From NCBI RefSeq assembly GCF_036721295.1, contig NZ_DAIMLK010000012.1: a DNA stretch of 64,000 nucleotides; one strand, given 5' to 3'. Origin of the DNA: Sphingorhabdus_B sp021741065 (lineage in GTDB: Bacteria > Pseudomonadota > Alphaproteobacteria > Sphingomonadales > Sphingomonadaceae). The notes below the pieces were generated by a model that ran no database searches, had not been told where the DNA came from, and was given only the letters and a program-made list of their open reading frames with translations. The position numbers were made by a program, and so were the translations under genes. Shown piece by piece: positions 8,776 to 17,179 of this stretch (position 1 is its first letter; the number at the start of each line of letters is the position of its first letter).

Positions 8776-10089
8776 ATGTCTAATTTTATCTCAATGCGAA
8801 GTGTCACGCGAGCGAAGGCCCTTCGCGCGCGCACGCTGTTAGTTTTATTGTTGGTATCAAGTGTAATTTTACCTGCTCCACATTTCACCGGAGTTATTGC
8901 CTCTCTCTATGTTTTTTATGCATTTTCTACCAACGCGCACGATAACGGGGAGGCGCTTAAATTAGCGATGCCGTTCATCTTGCTGGGCTTGCTCGGAACC
9001 CTTATGTCGGGTGACAATGATGAGTACCTTATATTTAAAGATGCATGGTACGTTGCAAAGATTGCTATATGCCTAAGTATAGGAATGTTGCTGGGTCAGC
9101 GTGAGAAAGACTTCTCAGATGTTGTAAGGTTTGCGACATTAATTGGTATAACTGGCGCAATTCTCATGATAGCAATTATTGTCAGCCAGCAATTTTTTAT
9201 TATTCCTTGGCTTAGCGAGACTCCAAAGCTACCCCTTATTTGTTTGTTAGCAGTACCCGTAGTATTTGATAACATTAAATTTCGAAATGGAATTTATAAA
9301 GTTATTCAAATATTTTTTTTAATAGTGATTTTATTATCAATTTTATTTAGTGACTCTCGCATGACAATTCTCGCGACTTTAATTTTAATTGGCGGTTGGG
9401 CAGGTGCATTTTCTTCATTTCGTATAACTCTCATAAACCTCTCAGTCTTTGCCCTTGTTGCGTCTGCCGTCTGGGGCCTGTTACCTGAATATCAAGGCGG
9501 AGACTTAACTGCATTCAGCAAGATGCAGCGTTCAATTGAAGAAATTTTGCCTACCGATGGTTTCGACGAAGCATCTAGATTATTGAACTGGAGAGGGTTC
9601 GAAGCCTTCAATGCCCAACTGATGTTTGAGCAGGGAAGCATATGGCGGAAAATATTCGGATTTGGCCTCGGAGCGGAGGTCAATCTAGGTATAAGCGTTG
9701 AAATGTCTGAAGAAATGGTTTATCAATATTTACCGACGCTGCACAATGGATTTTATTTTGTTTTGATTAAGTTCGGAATTATTGGAGTTGTTATGTACTT
9801 CTCAGCCATAATAAGCTGGTTCCGTTGGAGTAAAATACCCAGGCAATTAGGCTCGGCATTATCCGTGCGAATTCTCCGAGGCTTGGTCATCGTTGTTATC
9901 GCATCGACACTGGTTATTACTGGCCTGTTTAACAAAAATGAGCTTCACGGTGTTACAATCTTTATTGCATATACAATTGGCTATATATCTGTTTATTTGC
10001 GGAACGAGGCGTTTACAAGAATGGCCGTGTTAGAGGTTACCCCAAAAGGTCAATTCGGGTCACCTCGGGGTGATCCTACACATGCTTAG
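8776..10089 (+). CDS. Wzy-like O-antigen/EPS polymerase
   Basis: This 437-aa integral membrane protein has roughly ten to twelve hydrophobic segments and a longer polar loop around residues 240-325 (SKMQRSIEEILPTDGFDE through LPTLHNGFYFVLIKFG). The H-N-G motif before a hydrophobic segment is typical of the O-antigen polymerase/ligase superfamily. The ATG at 8776 sits 10 bp behind GGAGG; a TTG at 8722 has no such site. It probably joins flipped repeat units in the periplasm. It is strongly AT-rich, and its 3' end overlaps the next glycosyltransferase. Confidence 0.8.
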   Translation: MSNFISMRSVTRAKALRARTLLVLLLVSSVILPAPHFTGVIASLYVFYAFSTNAHDNGEALKLAMPFILLGLLGTLMSGDNDEYLIFKDAWYVAKIAICLSIGMLLGQREKDFSDVVRFATLIGITGAILMIAIIVSQQFFIIPWLSETPKLPLICLLAVPVVFDNIKFRNGIYKVIQIFFLIVILLSILFSDSRMTILATLILIGGWAGAFSSFRITLINLSVFALVASAVWGLLPEYQGGDLTAFSKMQRSIEEILPTDGFDEASRLLNWRGFEAFNAQLMFEQGSIWRKIFGFGLGAEVNLGISVEMSEEMVYQYLPTLHNGFYFVLIKFGIIGVVMYFSAIISWFRWSKIPRQLGSALSVRILRGLVIVVIASTLVITGLFNKNELHGVTIFIAYTIGYISVYLRNEAFTRMAVLEVTPKGQFGSPRGDPTHA

Positions 10090-11212
10090 AGAATATAAAA
10101 GACTTGCGATTGTGGGGACTGTGGGTTTACCAGCGTGTTATGGCGGCTTTGAAACCCTCGCGGACAATTTAGTGCGTTACGCTGAGGAAACTCAGTCCAC
10201 TCACGAGATTGACGTCTACTGCAGCAGCAAGTTTTATGATGTTCGGTTGGAACGGTATCATGGTGCCCGTTTACACTACCTGCCGCTTCAAGCTAATGGC
10301 CCTCAAAGCGTTATTTATGATATTTGGTCAATGTTGCTGGCGCTATTCCGCGGGGTAGACACGATGCTAATTCTCGGGGTGTCTGGCGCAATAATACTAC
10401 CGTTTCTAAGACTTGTGTGTCGCACCCGCTTTGTTGTCAACATCGATGGGCTAGAGTGGAAGCGGGAAAAATGGAGCGGTCTCGCGCGCTGGTTTCTTCG
10501 CATTAGCGAGACGATCGCCGTAAGAAACGCCCATGTCGTCATTGCAGACAATCAAGCTATAGTTGACCATGTTTGCACTGTGTATGGTCGACATGCTCAT
10601 CTCATCCCTTACGGAGGCGATAATGCTGGTATTCCCCAAAAGGCTCCACGCCGTGGAGTTTTTTTGGACAAAACTGATGGGTCCCCTCTCATTAACTACG
10701 CGATCATGCTGTGTCGTATTGAACCAGAGAATAACGTTCACATAATACTAGAAGCGTTTTCTGCAGATCCTAAGTTGCCTTCGCTTTTAGCTGTGGGCAA
10801 TTGGAATGCATCAGATTATGGTCGAGGACTGCGTAATCGTTTTTCTAAATGCCCCAGAATACATATGATTGATCCAGTGTTTGAACGAGATAGATTGCAT
10901 GAACTTCGGAGTAATGCTGCACTGTATGTGCACGGCCACTCAGCCGGCGGCACCAATCCATCCCTAGTAGAGATGATGTGGTTAGGATGCCCAGTTTTCG
11001 CGTTCGACTGCCATTATAACAGGTATACCACTGAAGATAAAGCGTTTTATTTCACAACCGCTCAGGATCTATGTTCGCAAGTTATGAATTTAGATAAATC
11101 TTTATGGAAGTCGAACTGTGCATCCATGCGTGCTGTTGCCAGACGGAGGTATCGTTGGGCCGCCATTGGGAAACAATATTTTGAAATAGCACTTTTACCA
11201 AGTGTGACGTGA
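10082..11212 (+). CDS. DUF1972-type glycosyltransferase
   Basis: The product (376-380 aa) starts LAIVGTVGLPACYGGFETLA, the signature of the DUF1972 N-terminal domain found in rhamnosyltransferases and WsaF-like GT4 enzymes. The C-terminal half carries the donor-binding segment HSAGGTNPSLVEMMWLGCP. The start is either GTG at 10070 or ATG at 10082; both overlap the end of the polymerase gene. It is the last intact gene of the AT-rich block, immediately before a decayed transposase. Donor and acceptor are unknown. Confidence 0.85.
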   Translation: MLREYKRLAIVGTVGLPACYGGFETLADNLVRYAEETQSTHEIDVYCSSKFYDVRLERYHGARLHYLPLQANGPQSVIYDIWSMLLALFRGVDTMLILGVSGAIILPFLRLVCRTRFVVNIDGLEWKREKWSGLARWFLRISETIAVRNAHVVIADNQAIVDHVCTVYGRHAHLIPYGGDNAGIPQKAPRRGVFLDKTDGSPLINYAIMLCRIEPENNVHIILEAFSADPKLPSLLAVGNWNASDYGRGLRNRFSKCPRIHMIDPVFERDRLHELRSNAALYVHGHSAGGTNPSLVEMMWLGCPVFAFDCHYNRYTTEDKAFYFTTAQDLCSQVMNLDKSLWKSNCASMRAVARRRYRWAAIGKQYFEIALLPSVT

Positions 11213-11270
11213 CCCCTTAAATTCCCTCGATTTATAGTCAGATTCTGTCCTGAAGGAAGGGCGGACTATA

Positions 11271-11554
11271 AAGCGATCACGATTTCCAGAAGAGCAGATT
11301 ATGGGGGCGCTGCGGGAGGGAGAGGCGGGCGCGAAGACGGCAGACTCTGCCCGTCGGCCCGGCGTATCGGAGGCGACGCTTTACAACTAGAAGGCCAAGT
11401 ACGGCGGCTCGGTAGTATCCGGGTTCAAGCGCCTTCGAGTGTTGTAGGATGAGAATGGGCTACTCAAGCGTCTTCTGGCAGACACGCGATGTTAGAAAAT
11501 GCAGGTCTGAAAGGTCTGCTGTCGAAATATGGTAAGGCCCGCTGCAAAGCGTAA
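11271..11554 (+). pseudogene. IS3-family transposase OrfA, broken
   Basis: The reading frame from 11271 gives KRSRFPEEQIMGALREGEAG, then SEATLYN followed by a TAG stop and KAKYGG. The intact family sequence here is SEATFYNWKAKYGG, so the stop replaces the conserved Trp codon. Reading goes on through RLRVL, a further stop and DENGLLKRLLADT. After a shift of one base comes MLENAGLKGLLSKYGKARCKA and a stop. Thus it has at least two in-frame stops and one frameshift. This is the helix-turn-helix DNA-binding half of an IS407-group transposase. Confidence 0.85.
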
Positions 11555-11603
11555 AGCGGTCCCGTATCTTGAACTGCTGCTTGATGTCAGCGAGCGACGA
11601 TAG
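11529..11603 (+). pseudogene. IS3-family transposase OrfB, 5' fragment
   Basis: ATG at 11529 opens the sequence MVRPAAKRKAVPYLELLLDV followed by SERR and a TAG stop. This matches the usual start of OrfB in the IS407 group (MVRPAAKREAV... SERRACQ). It overlaps the end of orfA in the staggered arrangement normal for IS3 elements. The catalytic DDE region is missing. Confidence 0.7.
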
Positions 11604-11855
11604 CAGAACCAGCGGCGCTGGTCAGCAACAGAGCGCAACCTCTTGCGAGGCGTGGCACCGCCCTCGCTCGAGGAACGGTACCGTGCGCTCTTGTGATCAG
11701 TTTCGATAACACGGCACGCACGCCGGGCGACATAGTCCGTTTTGGCACCCGCCTCTGCCTCCTTCGGCGCGCCAATAATCTGCTATTCTGTAAACGCCCC
11801 GCCCTTCATCGTTGCCCTTCCTCCAGGCCATACTCTAATCAATCCTGCAAGGAAG

Positions 11856-12893
11856 TCAGAGTATAAAGTTTCTCTTTCCGATTTTATCAGCAATCACAAT
11901 GCTGAACAAGTAGAGACAAGCACCAACAAGCAGCACTACTAGGGGTTCGGCCAATTGAAACCTCGAAAATACAATTGGGCCGGCAACGAGAGCGTAATAA
12001 ATCTGTCTTCCATAAGTCCAACCAAAGGATCGATCTAGATGGTGGTGCAGGTGGGCGTGATCGGGAGAAAATGGATGTCGACCTTTAGCTAAGCGAAAGA
12101 CAAATAACCGAGCCATATCCAGCAAGGGGATCATAAACATGATAACCACGTCAATAGTTTGAAGGCCTATATTCGATCTATGAACCCATATTGCCGCCAG
12201 CCCCACAAAGGCACCAATTCCATATGTGCCCGCATCGCCAAGGAACAACTTCCCAGCGAGGTTGGCACAAAGAACGATAAACAGGCCAATAGCCAAAGAT
12301 GCTATGACAAGCGTTAAGGGATGCCATCCGTATGATAATAGTGCCAGTAGCCATATCATCACCACGCCACAGACAAGGCCATTTCGGCCGTCAACCATGT
12401 TAACCGCATTCTGAAAGGTAAGCAGACAAAAAACTGAAAAGGGTATCGCGAGCAAACCTAATTCGACCTTCAAGCTAATACCGCGAAGGTCGAGGGCAGA
12501 GACCACAAAATCTGGACTAATCGAAATGGCCACACCAAAAATTCCTGTGCAGATGATAAGTCTAATTAGTGCAGGTATGTGACGTCGATCATCAAGAAAG
12601 CCCACGATCAGAGATGCAAGGGTAGCAAACGCGAGCGCTAAGTAAGAACCCGCATGCGTCGATGGCATTTCTCCCTGAAAGAACTGCAGTAGAAGGATGG
12701 CTATTGCCGGCGGAAGGGCTGCCAGCCCGCCGACAAGCGGGGTCGGTGCCGCATGGGACTTATGCTCTTGGGACCCTGGATTATCAACGACACCTAGGAG
12801 CACAGAAATCTTGTTACGATAAACAACAAAAAGGGAGGAGTATATGAACCCCAGGGTAAGCATTATAATGTTTATCATTCCATCATGAAGCAT
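11856..12893 (-). CDS. WecA/MraY-family undecaprenyl-phosphate sugar-1-phosphate transferase
   Basis: This polytopic protein of about 345 aa has the polyprenyl-phosphate sugar-1-P transferase signatures in order: GFLDDRRHIPALIRL (the Asp-Asp pair), NAVNMVDGRNGL, LFLGDAGTYGIGAF and the C-terminal HAHLHHHL histidine motif. Such enzymes put the first sugar phosphate on undecaprenyl phosphate and so start repeat-unit assembly. The donor is probably a UDP-HexNAc by family analogy. Start codons at 12902 (TTG), 12893 (ATG) and 12878 (ATG) are all possible and none has a strong ribosome-binding site. The 3' end abuts the IS remnant. Confidence 0.87.
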   Translation of the reverse strand: MLHDGMINIIMLTLGFIYSSLFVVYRNKISVLLGVVDNPGSQEHKSHAAPTPLVGGLAALPPAIAILLLQFFQGEMPSTHAGSYLALAFATLASLIVGFLDDRRHIPALIRLIICTGIFGVAISISPDFVVSALDLRGISLKVELGLLAIPFSVFCLLTFQNAVNMVDGRNGLVCGVVMIWLLALLSYGWHPLTLVIASLAIGLFIVLCANLAGKLFLGDAGTYGIGAFVGLAAIWVHRSNIGLQTIDVVIMFMIPLLDMARLFVFRLAKGRHPFSPDHAHLHHHLDRSFGWTYGRQIYYALVAGPIVFSRFQLAEPLVVLLVGACLYLFSIVIADKIGKRNFIL

Positions 12894-13008
12894 AAAAACC
12901 AACCAATAAATTAAAAGATGTTAAATCTTAATATATAAGCATCTAATTTTTTTAAGAAACATTGCCGAATTTTTGAGAAGAGGCTTAGCCGTATATTCGA
13001 TCCAAAAT

Positions 13009-14223
13009 TCAATTCGTTTTTGCCAGCGTTAAGTCAGTGATCTTAACCATTGAGCTCAACTGCCCTTCGGACCCGAGGGCGCTCAACTCAACTCGCACCA
13101 GATTACAGTTTTTTGGCACCCCGACCGACAGCTGCACTAACTTTGTGTTAGCAGCGGCCGGAACAAAACGATCTACGATAAGCTGAGGTCCTTTCTGGGC
13201 TGCGCAATACACACTCCAGCGAAGTGATGCACGAGGAGAACCAGGTTCATACATCGATCTATGCCCCAACACATATGTCGACGATGAAATGACAGCCACA
13301 TCCCGCGACGCAATCAGGCCACGCGCTGTGGGAGCCACAGTCACATCGATTGCGCCATCACCGGAGACGCTCGCCGAAATATCGTCTGACTGGCTAAGAA
13401 CCCAAGACAGCGACTGCCACTTCGGATCGAGATTAGCGCCGCCCGGAGCGAAGGCGCGAAATGCGGCCACGTCAACATCGGGCGCAACACGAGAAAATAA
13501 TTTCCATGCATCGCTATTCAAACCTGATTGGAGCATCCGGTGAATGATGCGCGCGTTACTGACAGAATATCCGTCACCTCTGAGCCGTGAAGCTAAAGGT
13601 CCCACGAGATCGAGATATTGGTCAACTTCAACGCGCTGTGACGCTAGGTCCAAAAAAGACGCGGTCCACCTCACATCTGGGTTTAAATAGGGTCGTATCG
13701 AAGACCTGACTTCGGGATAGACCGCTGCCGACACAAGGACGGGAAGAAGCGTCGCATGCATTGCGGGATGCACAGATAGCAGGGCATTATAGTGACTGAC
13801 GGCGCCCTTCACGTCATCCGCCCCACTTTTCTGTTCGATCATCCACAGTTGGCTAAAGGGATCGCGGCGAGAAGCGGCGTCGGCGGAAGCCATGAGGGCG
13901 CTAGCCAATCCCGATTGACCAGTAGAAGCCGCCCTTAAACCATAAAGAGACAAGAGGCTGGCATTTAATGGCCGGCTCACGAGCGATACCCTTGCCGCAT
14001 CGGCGTCGCGGCTTGAAATTATAAACTGCGGATTTTTTGTCAGTTCAGCGGTGAAGGCATTTACGGCAGCTAAGCCGTCCGACGGATCCACTGAATACGC
14101 AGCTTTTGGGGCAACTTCCCGCAAATAGGATTTTACAGCATTCTGGCCCGCATAGGCTGCGCCGATAAGCAGCAGGGCGATGCTTACAACGCGGCCCGCT
14201 TTAGGCAAAAGCCCCAACCTCAT
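13009..14223 (-). CDS. unknown 404-aa protein of the polysaccharide export operon
   Basis: I do not recognise this protein. It has one N-terminal hydrophobic segment (VVSIALLLIGAAYAG), which should anchor it in the inner membrane or act as a signal peptide. A largely alpha-helical periplasmic body rich in Ala, Ser and Leu follows, with repeat-like helices around residues 80-200 (ASALMASADAASRRDPFSQL) resembling TPR packing. The C-terminal 140 residues look beta-rich (RVELSALGSEGQLSSMVKIT). Its ATG follows the Wzc-like stop codon directly (TAA-ATG), so it is cotranslated with the co-polymerase. An accessory role in polymer export or chain-length control is inferred from position only. Confidence 0.75.
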   Translation of the reverse strand: MRLGLLPKAGRVVSIALLLIGAAYAGQNAVKSYLREVAPKAAYSVDPSDGLAAVNAFTAELTKNPQFIISSRDADAARVSLVSRPLNASLLSLYGLRAASTGQSGLASALMASADAASRRDPFSQLWMIEQKSGADDVKGAVSHYNALLSVHPAMHATLLPVLVSAAVYPEVRSSIRPYLNPDVRWTASFLDLASQRVEVDQYLDLVGPLASRLRGDGYSVSNARIIHRMLQSGLNSDAWKLFSRVAPDVDVAAFRAFAPGGANLDPKWQSLSWVLSQSDDISASVSGDGAIDVTVAPTARGLIASRDVAVISSSTYVLGHRSMYEPGSPRASLRWSVYCAAQKGPQLIVDRFVPAAANTKLVQLSVGVPKNCNLVRVELSALGSEGQLSSMVKITDLTLAKTN

Positions 14224-16428
14224 TTAGCCGCGCGCCTCATCTTCCTCGCCATAACGCTGGCCATAGCCATAGCCATAGCCATAGCCATAGCCATAGCCAT
14301 AGCCCTTCGCGTCGCCGCCAACCTTTGTAAGGACGATACCGAAGACGTGTCCATTCACTTGACGAATGCGTTGAATAGATGCCCTGACCCCCCGCACGGC
14401 AGCGCCACCAGCCTGTACGACATAGACTATGCCCTCAACAGACTTAGAAATAAGTGGCGCGTCGGTCATGCCCAAAACCGGAGGACTGTCGATGACGATG
14501 TGGTCGAATTGACCGAGGCCCTCTCTCACAAATTGAGCCAGCCGGTCGCCACTCAAAAGCTCGGCGGCGCTTGGCGGGACCGGCCCTGCCGCAATGATGC
14601 TCACATTCTTGAGCGTTGTCTCCTGCACAATGTGCGACCAGTCATTCTCGCCCGCCAGATAGTTGCTGAACCCAACTTCGTTCGACCCATCGACCATCGA
14701 GTGGATTGACGGCGAGCGCAAGTCAGCGTCGACCAAGAGCACGCGCTTCCCAGTCCGACCAATGATCTGCGCGAGCGCCAGAGACGTCGACGACTTGCCT
14801 TCCGCCGGCCGCGTACTCACAACCGCAAAGGATTTAGGCAGGCCGTGGTTGGTCGCAAATGCGAGGCTCGAGCGGATAGAGAAATAGGCGTCGAAGAGGT
14901 GTGACTTTGGGTCTCGCAACTCCTCGTACAGATTTCCTTCAGCAACGGCGGGCGTCATCCCAAGGAGCGGAACGCCGAGAAGCGGCTCCACCTGCGACGG
15001 CTCGCGTATACCCTCGTCGATTTGCTCAAGGGCAAAGACAGTCGCCGCAGCCAACCCGATACCAAGGAGCAAGGCGATCGCTAAATTGGTCGGCATCTTC
15101 GGCGACGATGGCCTGTCGGGAACAATTGCCGGTTCAACAATTGCAATGTTATTTACGCCAACCGAACCCGCGACACCAATTTCCTTATAGCGCTGCAAGA
15201 GGGCGTCATAGAGTTGGCGGTTCGTGTCGGCCTCTCGCTGGTAAATGTTATACTGGATATTTGCCTTATTTTGTCGGTCCATGTCCCTCTTTAACTGCTC
15301 GACTTTTGTCTTGAGTTCGCTCTCGCGCTTCTGGGCCTCTCGATACTCGCGCTTGCGCGCCTCACCAATGCGCGATGTCTCGCGCGCAATTGCGGCGTCA
15401 ATGGTGCGAATTTGCTCGGCATATTGCCGGACGGCAGGGAACTCGGGCTCAAACTGGACGCTTAGCTTTGCATATTCGGCAGCGGCGGATGCGCGCTGTT
15501 GGCGCAAGCCTGCAAGCGCAACGCTTGACGTCGCCTCAGCAGTTGTGTCGCCGCCACCGCCCGCCCTTGCCTGCGCCTCAATACGTGCGGCAGTCGCCGC
15601 GTTGAGGGCCTGCGACAATTGCTCGAGGCTTGCGCCAACAAGTGTGCGATTGCCAAGTGTCCGCCCTTCGCCGTCGCGTATCTGATCTAGGTTAACGATA
15701 TCGGCATTTGAGCCGTACAGAATGACCGCGCGTTCACTTTGGCCAACCTTGTCCTGAAGGGATGCCAGGCGCTCCTCCAGAAATTTACGGGCGTCGGCAG
15801 TCGAGGCAAATTGGCGGTCCATGCTGAGCGCAATAAAAGACGAGGCCCACTTATTCGCAATTGCCGTGGACAATTCTGGGCTTCTACTGGTGTAGGACGC
15901 GTCGACTAGCTTGGATGCGCGAATAGGCGAAATCGCAATATTCTCTAGGAGCAATCCGACGACACGTCGCTTGTGCTCCTCTCTCAATTGCGTCTCCGAC
16001 TTGCCCGGCAGCTTCTTCGTCATGATATCCGCGTCGAGACCGTGCGCCTCTAGAAAGGCAACGCTCTTGTATAGACCAAGATCGGAGGCAACCCGCTCGG
16101 CGAGGGGCCGCGTCTTTAGCAGGGCGTATTGCGTCGCGTAAAACTCCAAATCTTGTGAGTTCGTTTGGGCATCCAGGCCCTCAACTTTGGTGACCTGCTT
16201 TTGCTGGCGGTCAATTTGGACCTGCACCTTGGCCGTGTAGAGGGGGGCCATTAGAAGCGTCGCGATAACGCCAATCACCAATGTGCCCGCAATTATGCCC
16301 GACATCAGCCAGCGCCAACGTAGCGCTGTGTGCCAATATTGCAGCAGGATTGGCGGGAGCAATCCCCGCGAGCTCTGAGCAGTTGGCTGCTCAATCAGGT
16401 TGGCTGGCGTGTTTACGGCTTCGTTCAT
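14224..16428 (-). CDS. Wzc-like polysaccharide co-polymerase / bacterial tyrosine kinase
   Basis: The product (734 aa from ATG 16428; 740 from a TTG at 16446) has a PCP2a layout. There is an N-terminal membrane segment near residues 47-67, a Wzz-type periplasmic domain with a long coiled coil at about 310-400, and a second membrane segment near 455-475. The cytoplasmic BY-kinase domain carries Walker A (RPAEGKSST, about 547-555), Walker A' (VLLVDADLR) and Walker B (IVIDSPP). The C-terminus is a tyrosine cluster, (GY)7 followed by one more Tyr, the autophosphorylation tail of this family. It should control chain length and couple polymerisation to the Wza-like channel. Confidence 0.93.
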   Translation of the reverse strand: MNEAVNTPANLIEQPTAQSSRGLLPPILLQYWHTALRWRWLMSGIIAGTLVIGVIATLLMAPLYTAKVQVQIDRQQKQVTKVEGLDAQTNSQDLEFYATQYALLKTRPLAERVASDLGLYKSVAFLEAHGLDADIMTKKLPGKSETQLREEHKRRVVGLLLENIAISPIRASKLVDASYTSRSPELSTAIANKWASSFIALSMDRQFASTADARKFLEERLASLQDKVGQSERAVILYGSNADIVNLDQIRDGEGRTLGNRTLVGASLEQLSQALNAATAARIEAQARAGGGGDTTAEATSSVALAGLRQQRASAAAEYAKLSVQFEPEFPAVRQYAEQIRTIDAAIARETSRIGEARKREYREAQKRESELKTKVEQLKRDMDRQNKANIQYNIYQREADTNRQLYDALLQRYKEIGVAGSVGVNNIAIVEPAIVPDRPSSPKMPTNLAIALLLGIGLAAATVFALEQIDEGIREPSQVEPLLGVPLLGMTPAVAEGNLYEELRDPKSHLFDAYFSIRSSLAFATNHGLPKSFAVVSTRPAEGKSSTSLALAQIIGRTGKRVLLVDADLRSPSIHSMVDGSNEVGFSNYLAGENDWSHIVQETTLKNVSIIAAGPVPPSAAELLSGDRLAQFVREGLGQFDHIVIDSPPVLGMTDAPLISKSVEGIVYVVQAGGAAVRGVRASIQRIRQVNGHVFGIVLTKVGGDAKGYGYGYGYGYGYGYGQRYGEEDEARG
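14261..14302. repeat. hexanucleotide tandem repeat (CCATAG)7 in the kinase tail
   Basis: Seven perfect copies of CCATAG on the plus strand read as (GGC TAT) on the coding strand and encode the Gly-Tyr dipeptides of the C-terminal tyrosine cluster. The unit is six bases, so gain or loss of copies keeps the frame and changes only the number of phosphorylatable tyrosines. Confidence 0.97.
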
Positions 16429-16448
16429 GTGGGGACCCAATTTCAATC

Positions 16449-17171
16449 TTAATTTTTGTTGGTGAGCACGTAGATAAACGGCGCCAGCAGTGGAGATGCG
16501 CCTAAGAAATCTTTCCAGATTTTGCGGCTCTGGGAATCTCCGACCATTACAACGTCACTCGCGTAAATTTCAGGGTCGGGGTAAGTACCCTTCTGAATGG
16601 CCTTGACATTGTAGAGGGCGGCATAGTCTTTCCCGCCAACGGTCCGGAAGACCGCGACTGCGCCACGAGACGAAATGTCCGTCCAGCCCTCGGCCGAGGC
16701 AATGGCTGTCATGAGCGTCATCTTACCCACAATGGGATATACGCCAGGCTTCTTCACCTCTCCGCCAATGGTTACCGTCTGGCTAACAATTTCCTTCAGA
16801 TTGACGTTGACTTGGGGGTCTTTAATGAAGCGCCCGCGGAACAAGTCTTGCAAGGCAACACCCACCTCTCCCGGCGTCTTTCCTGCGACTTCAACAGTCC
16901 CCACAAGCGGAAAGGTTATGCGGCCACTGGCGTCTACTTGGACTTCCTTATTGCTCAGTTCCGCGCTGCCGAAGACGTCGATCGTCAGCTTGTCAAATGG
17001 CCCCACGCGATAGGGGCGCGCCGACGCCTGCAGGTCAGCCAAGCTTGGCGCCGGCAATTCATCTGTGCCGACCATTTGAAGGCCCGCACGCTGCTCGCCG
17101 TCTGCCGCCAAGACGGAGACAGGAAGTAAGAGGAGTGAGAGGCCAATACCGAGAGAGTTAAAGATCTGCAT
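16449..17171 (-). CDS. Wza-like polysaccharide export protein
   Basis: This 240-aa protein has a signal peptide (LGIGLSLLLLPVSVLA, cleavage near AADG). A Poly_export domain follows (YRVGPFDKLTIDVFGSAELS to the GRFIKDPQVNVNL strand), then an SLBB domain (TVTIGGEVKKPGVYPIVGKM). There is no lipobox Cys at the cleavage site, unlike E. coli Wza, and it is shorter (about 240 versus about 380 aa), as in many alphaproteobacterial GumB-like exporters. It lies 9 bp after the polymerase/ligase gene and 20 bp before the Wzc-like ATG, in one minus-strand operon. Confidence 0.92.
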   Translation of the reverse strand: MQIFNSLGIGLSLLLLPVSVLAADGEQRAGLQMVGTDELPAPSLADLQASARPYRVGPFDKLTIDVFGSAELSNKEVQVDASGRITFPLVGTVEVAGKTPGEVGVALQDLFRGRFIKDPQVNVNLKEIVSQTVTIGGEVKKPGVYPIVGKMTLMTAIASAEGWTDISSRGAVAVFRTVGGKDYAALYNVKAIQKGTYPDPEIYASDVVMVGDSQSRKIWKDFLGASPLLAPFIYVLTNKN

Positions 17172-17179
17172 GCCGAACC

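Larger units (their letters stand above)
11213..11855 (+). mobile_element. degenerate IS3-family (IS407-like) insertion sequence remnant
   Basis: No intact gene lies in this 643-bp gap. Its left half encodes recognisable pieces of an IS3-family orfA and the first codons of orfB (described separately), broken by stops and a frameshift. The right half is GC-rich but shows no recognisable transposase core. The conserved DDE domain is absent, so the element cannot move by itself. I could not identify paired terminal inverted repeats. It lies exactly between the last AT-rich glycosyltransferase and the wecA-like gene. Confidence 0.75.

Noticed and set aside
14224..14330. Reading the (CCATAG)n run as a possible short tandem repeat outside a gene
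   Set aside because: It lies wholly in frame within the kinase gene and encodes the Gly-Tyr tail.
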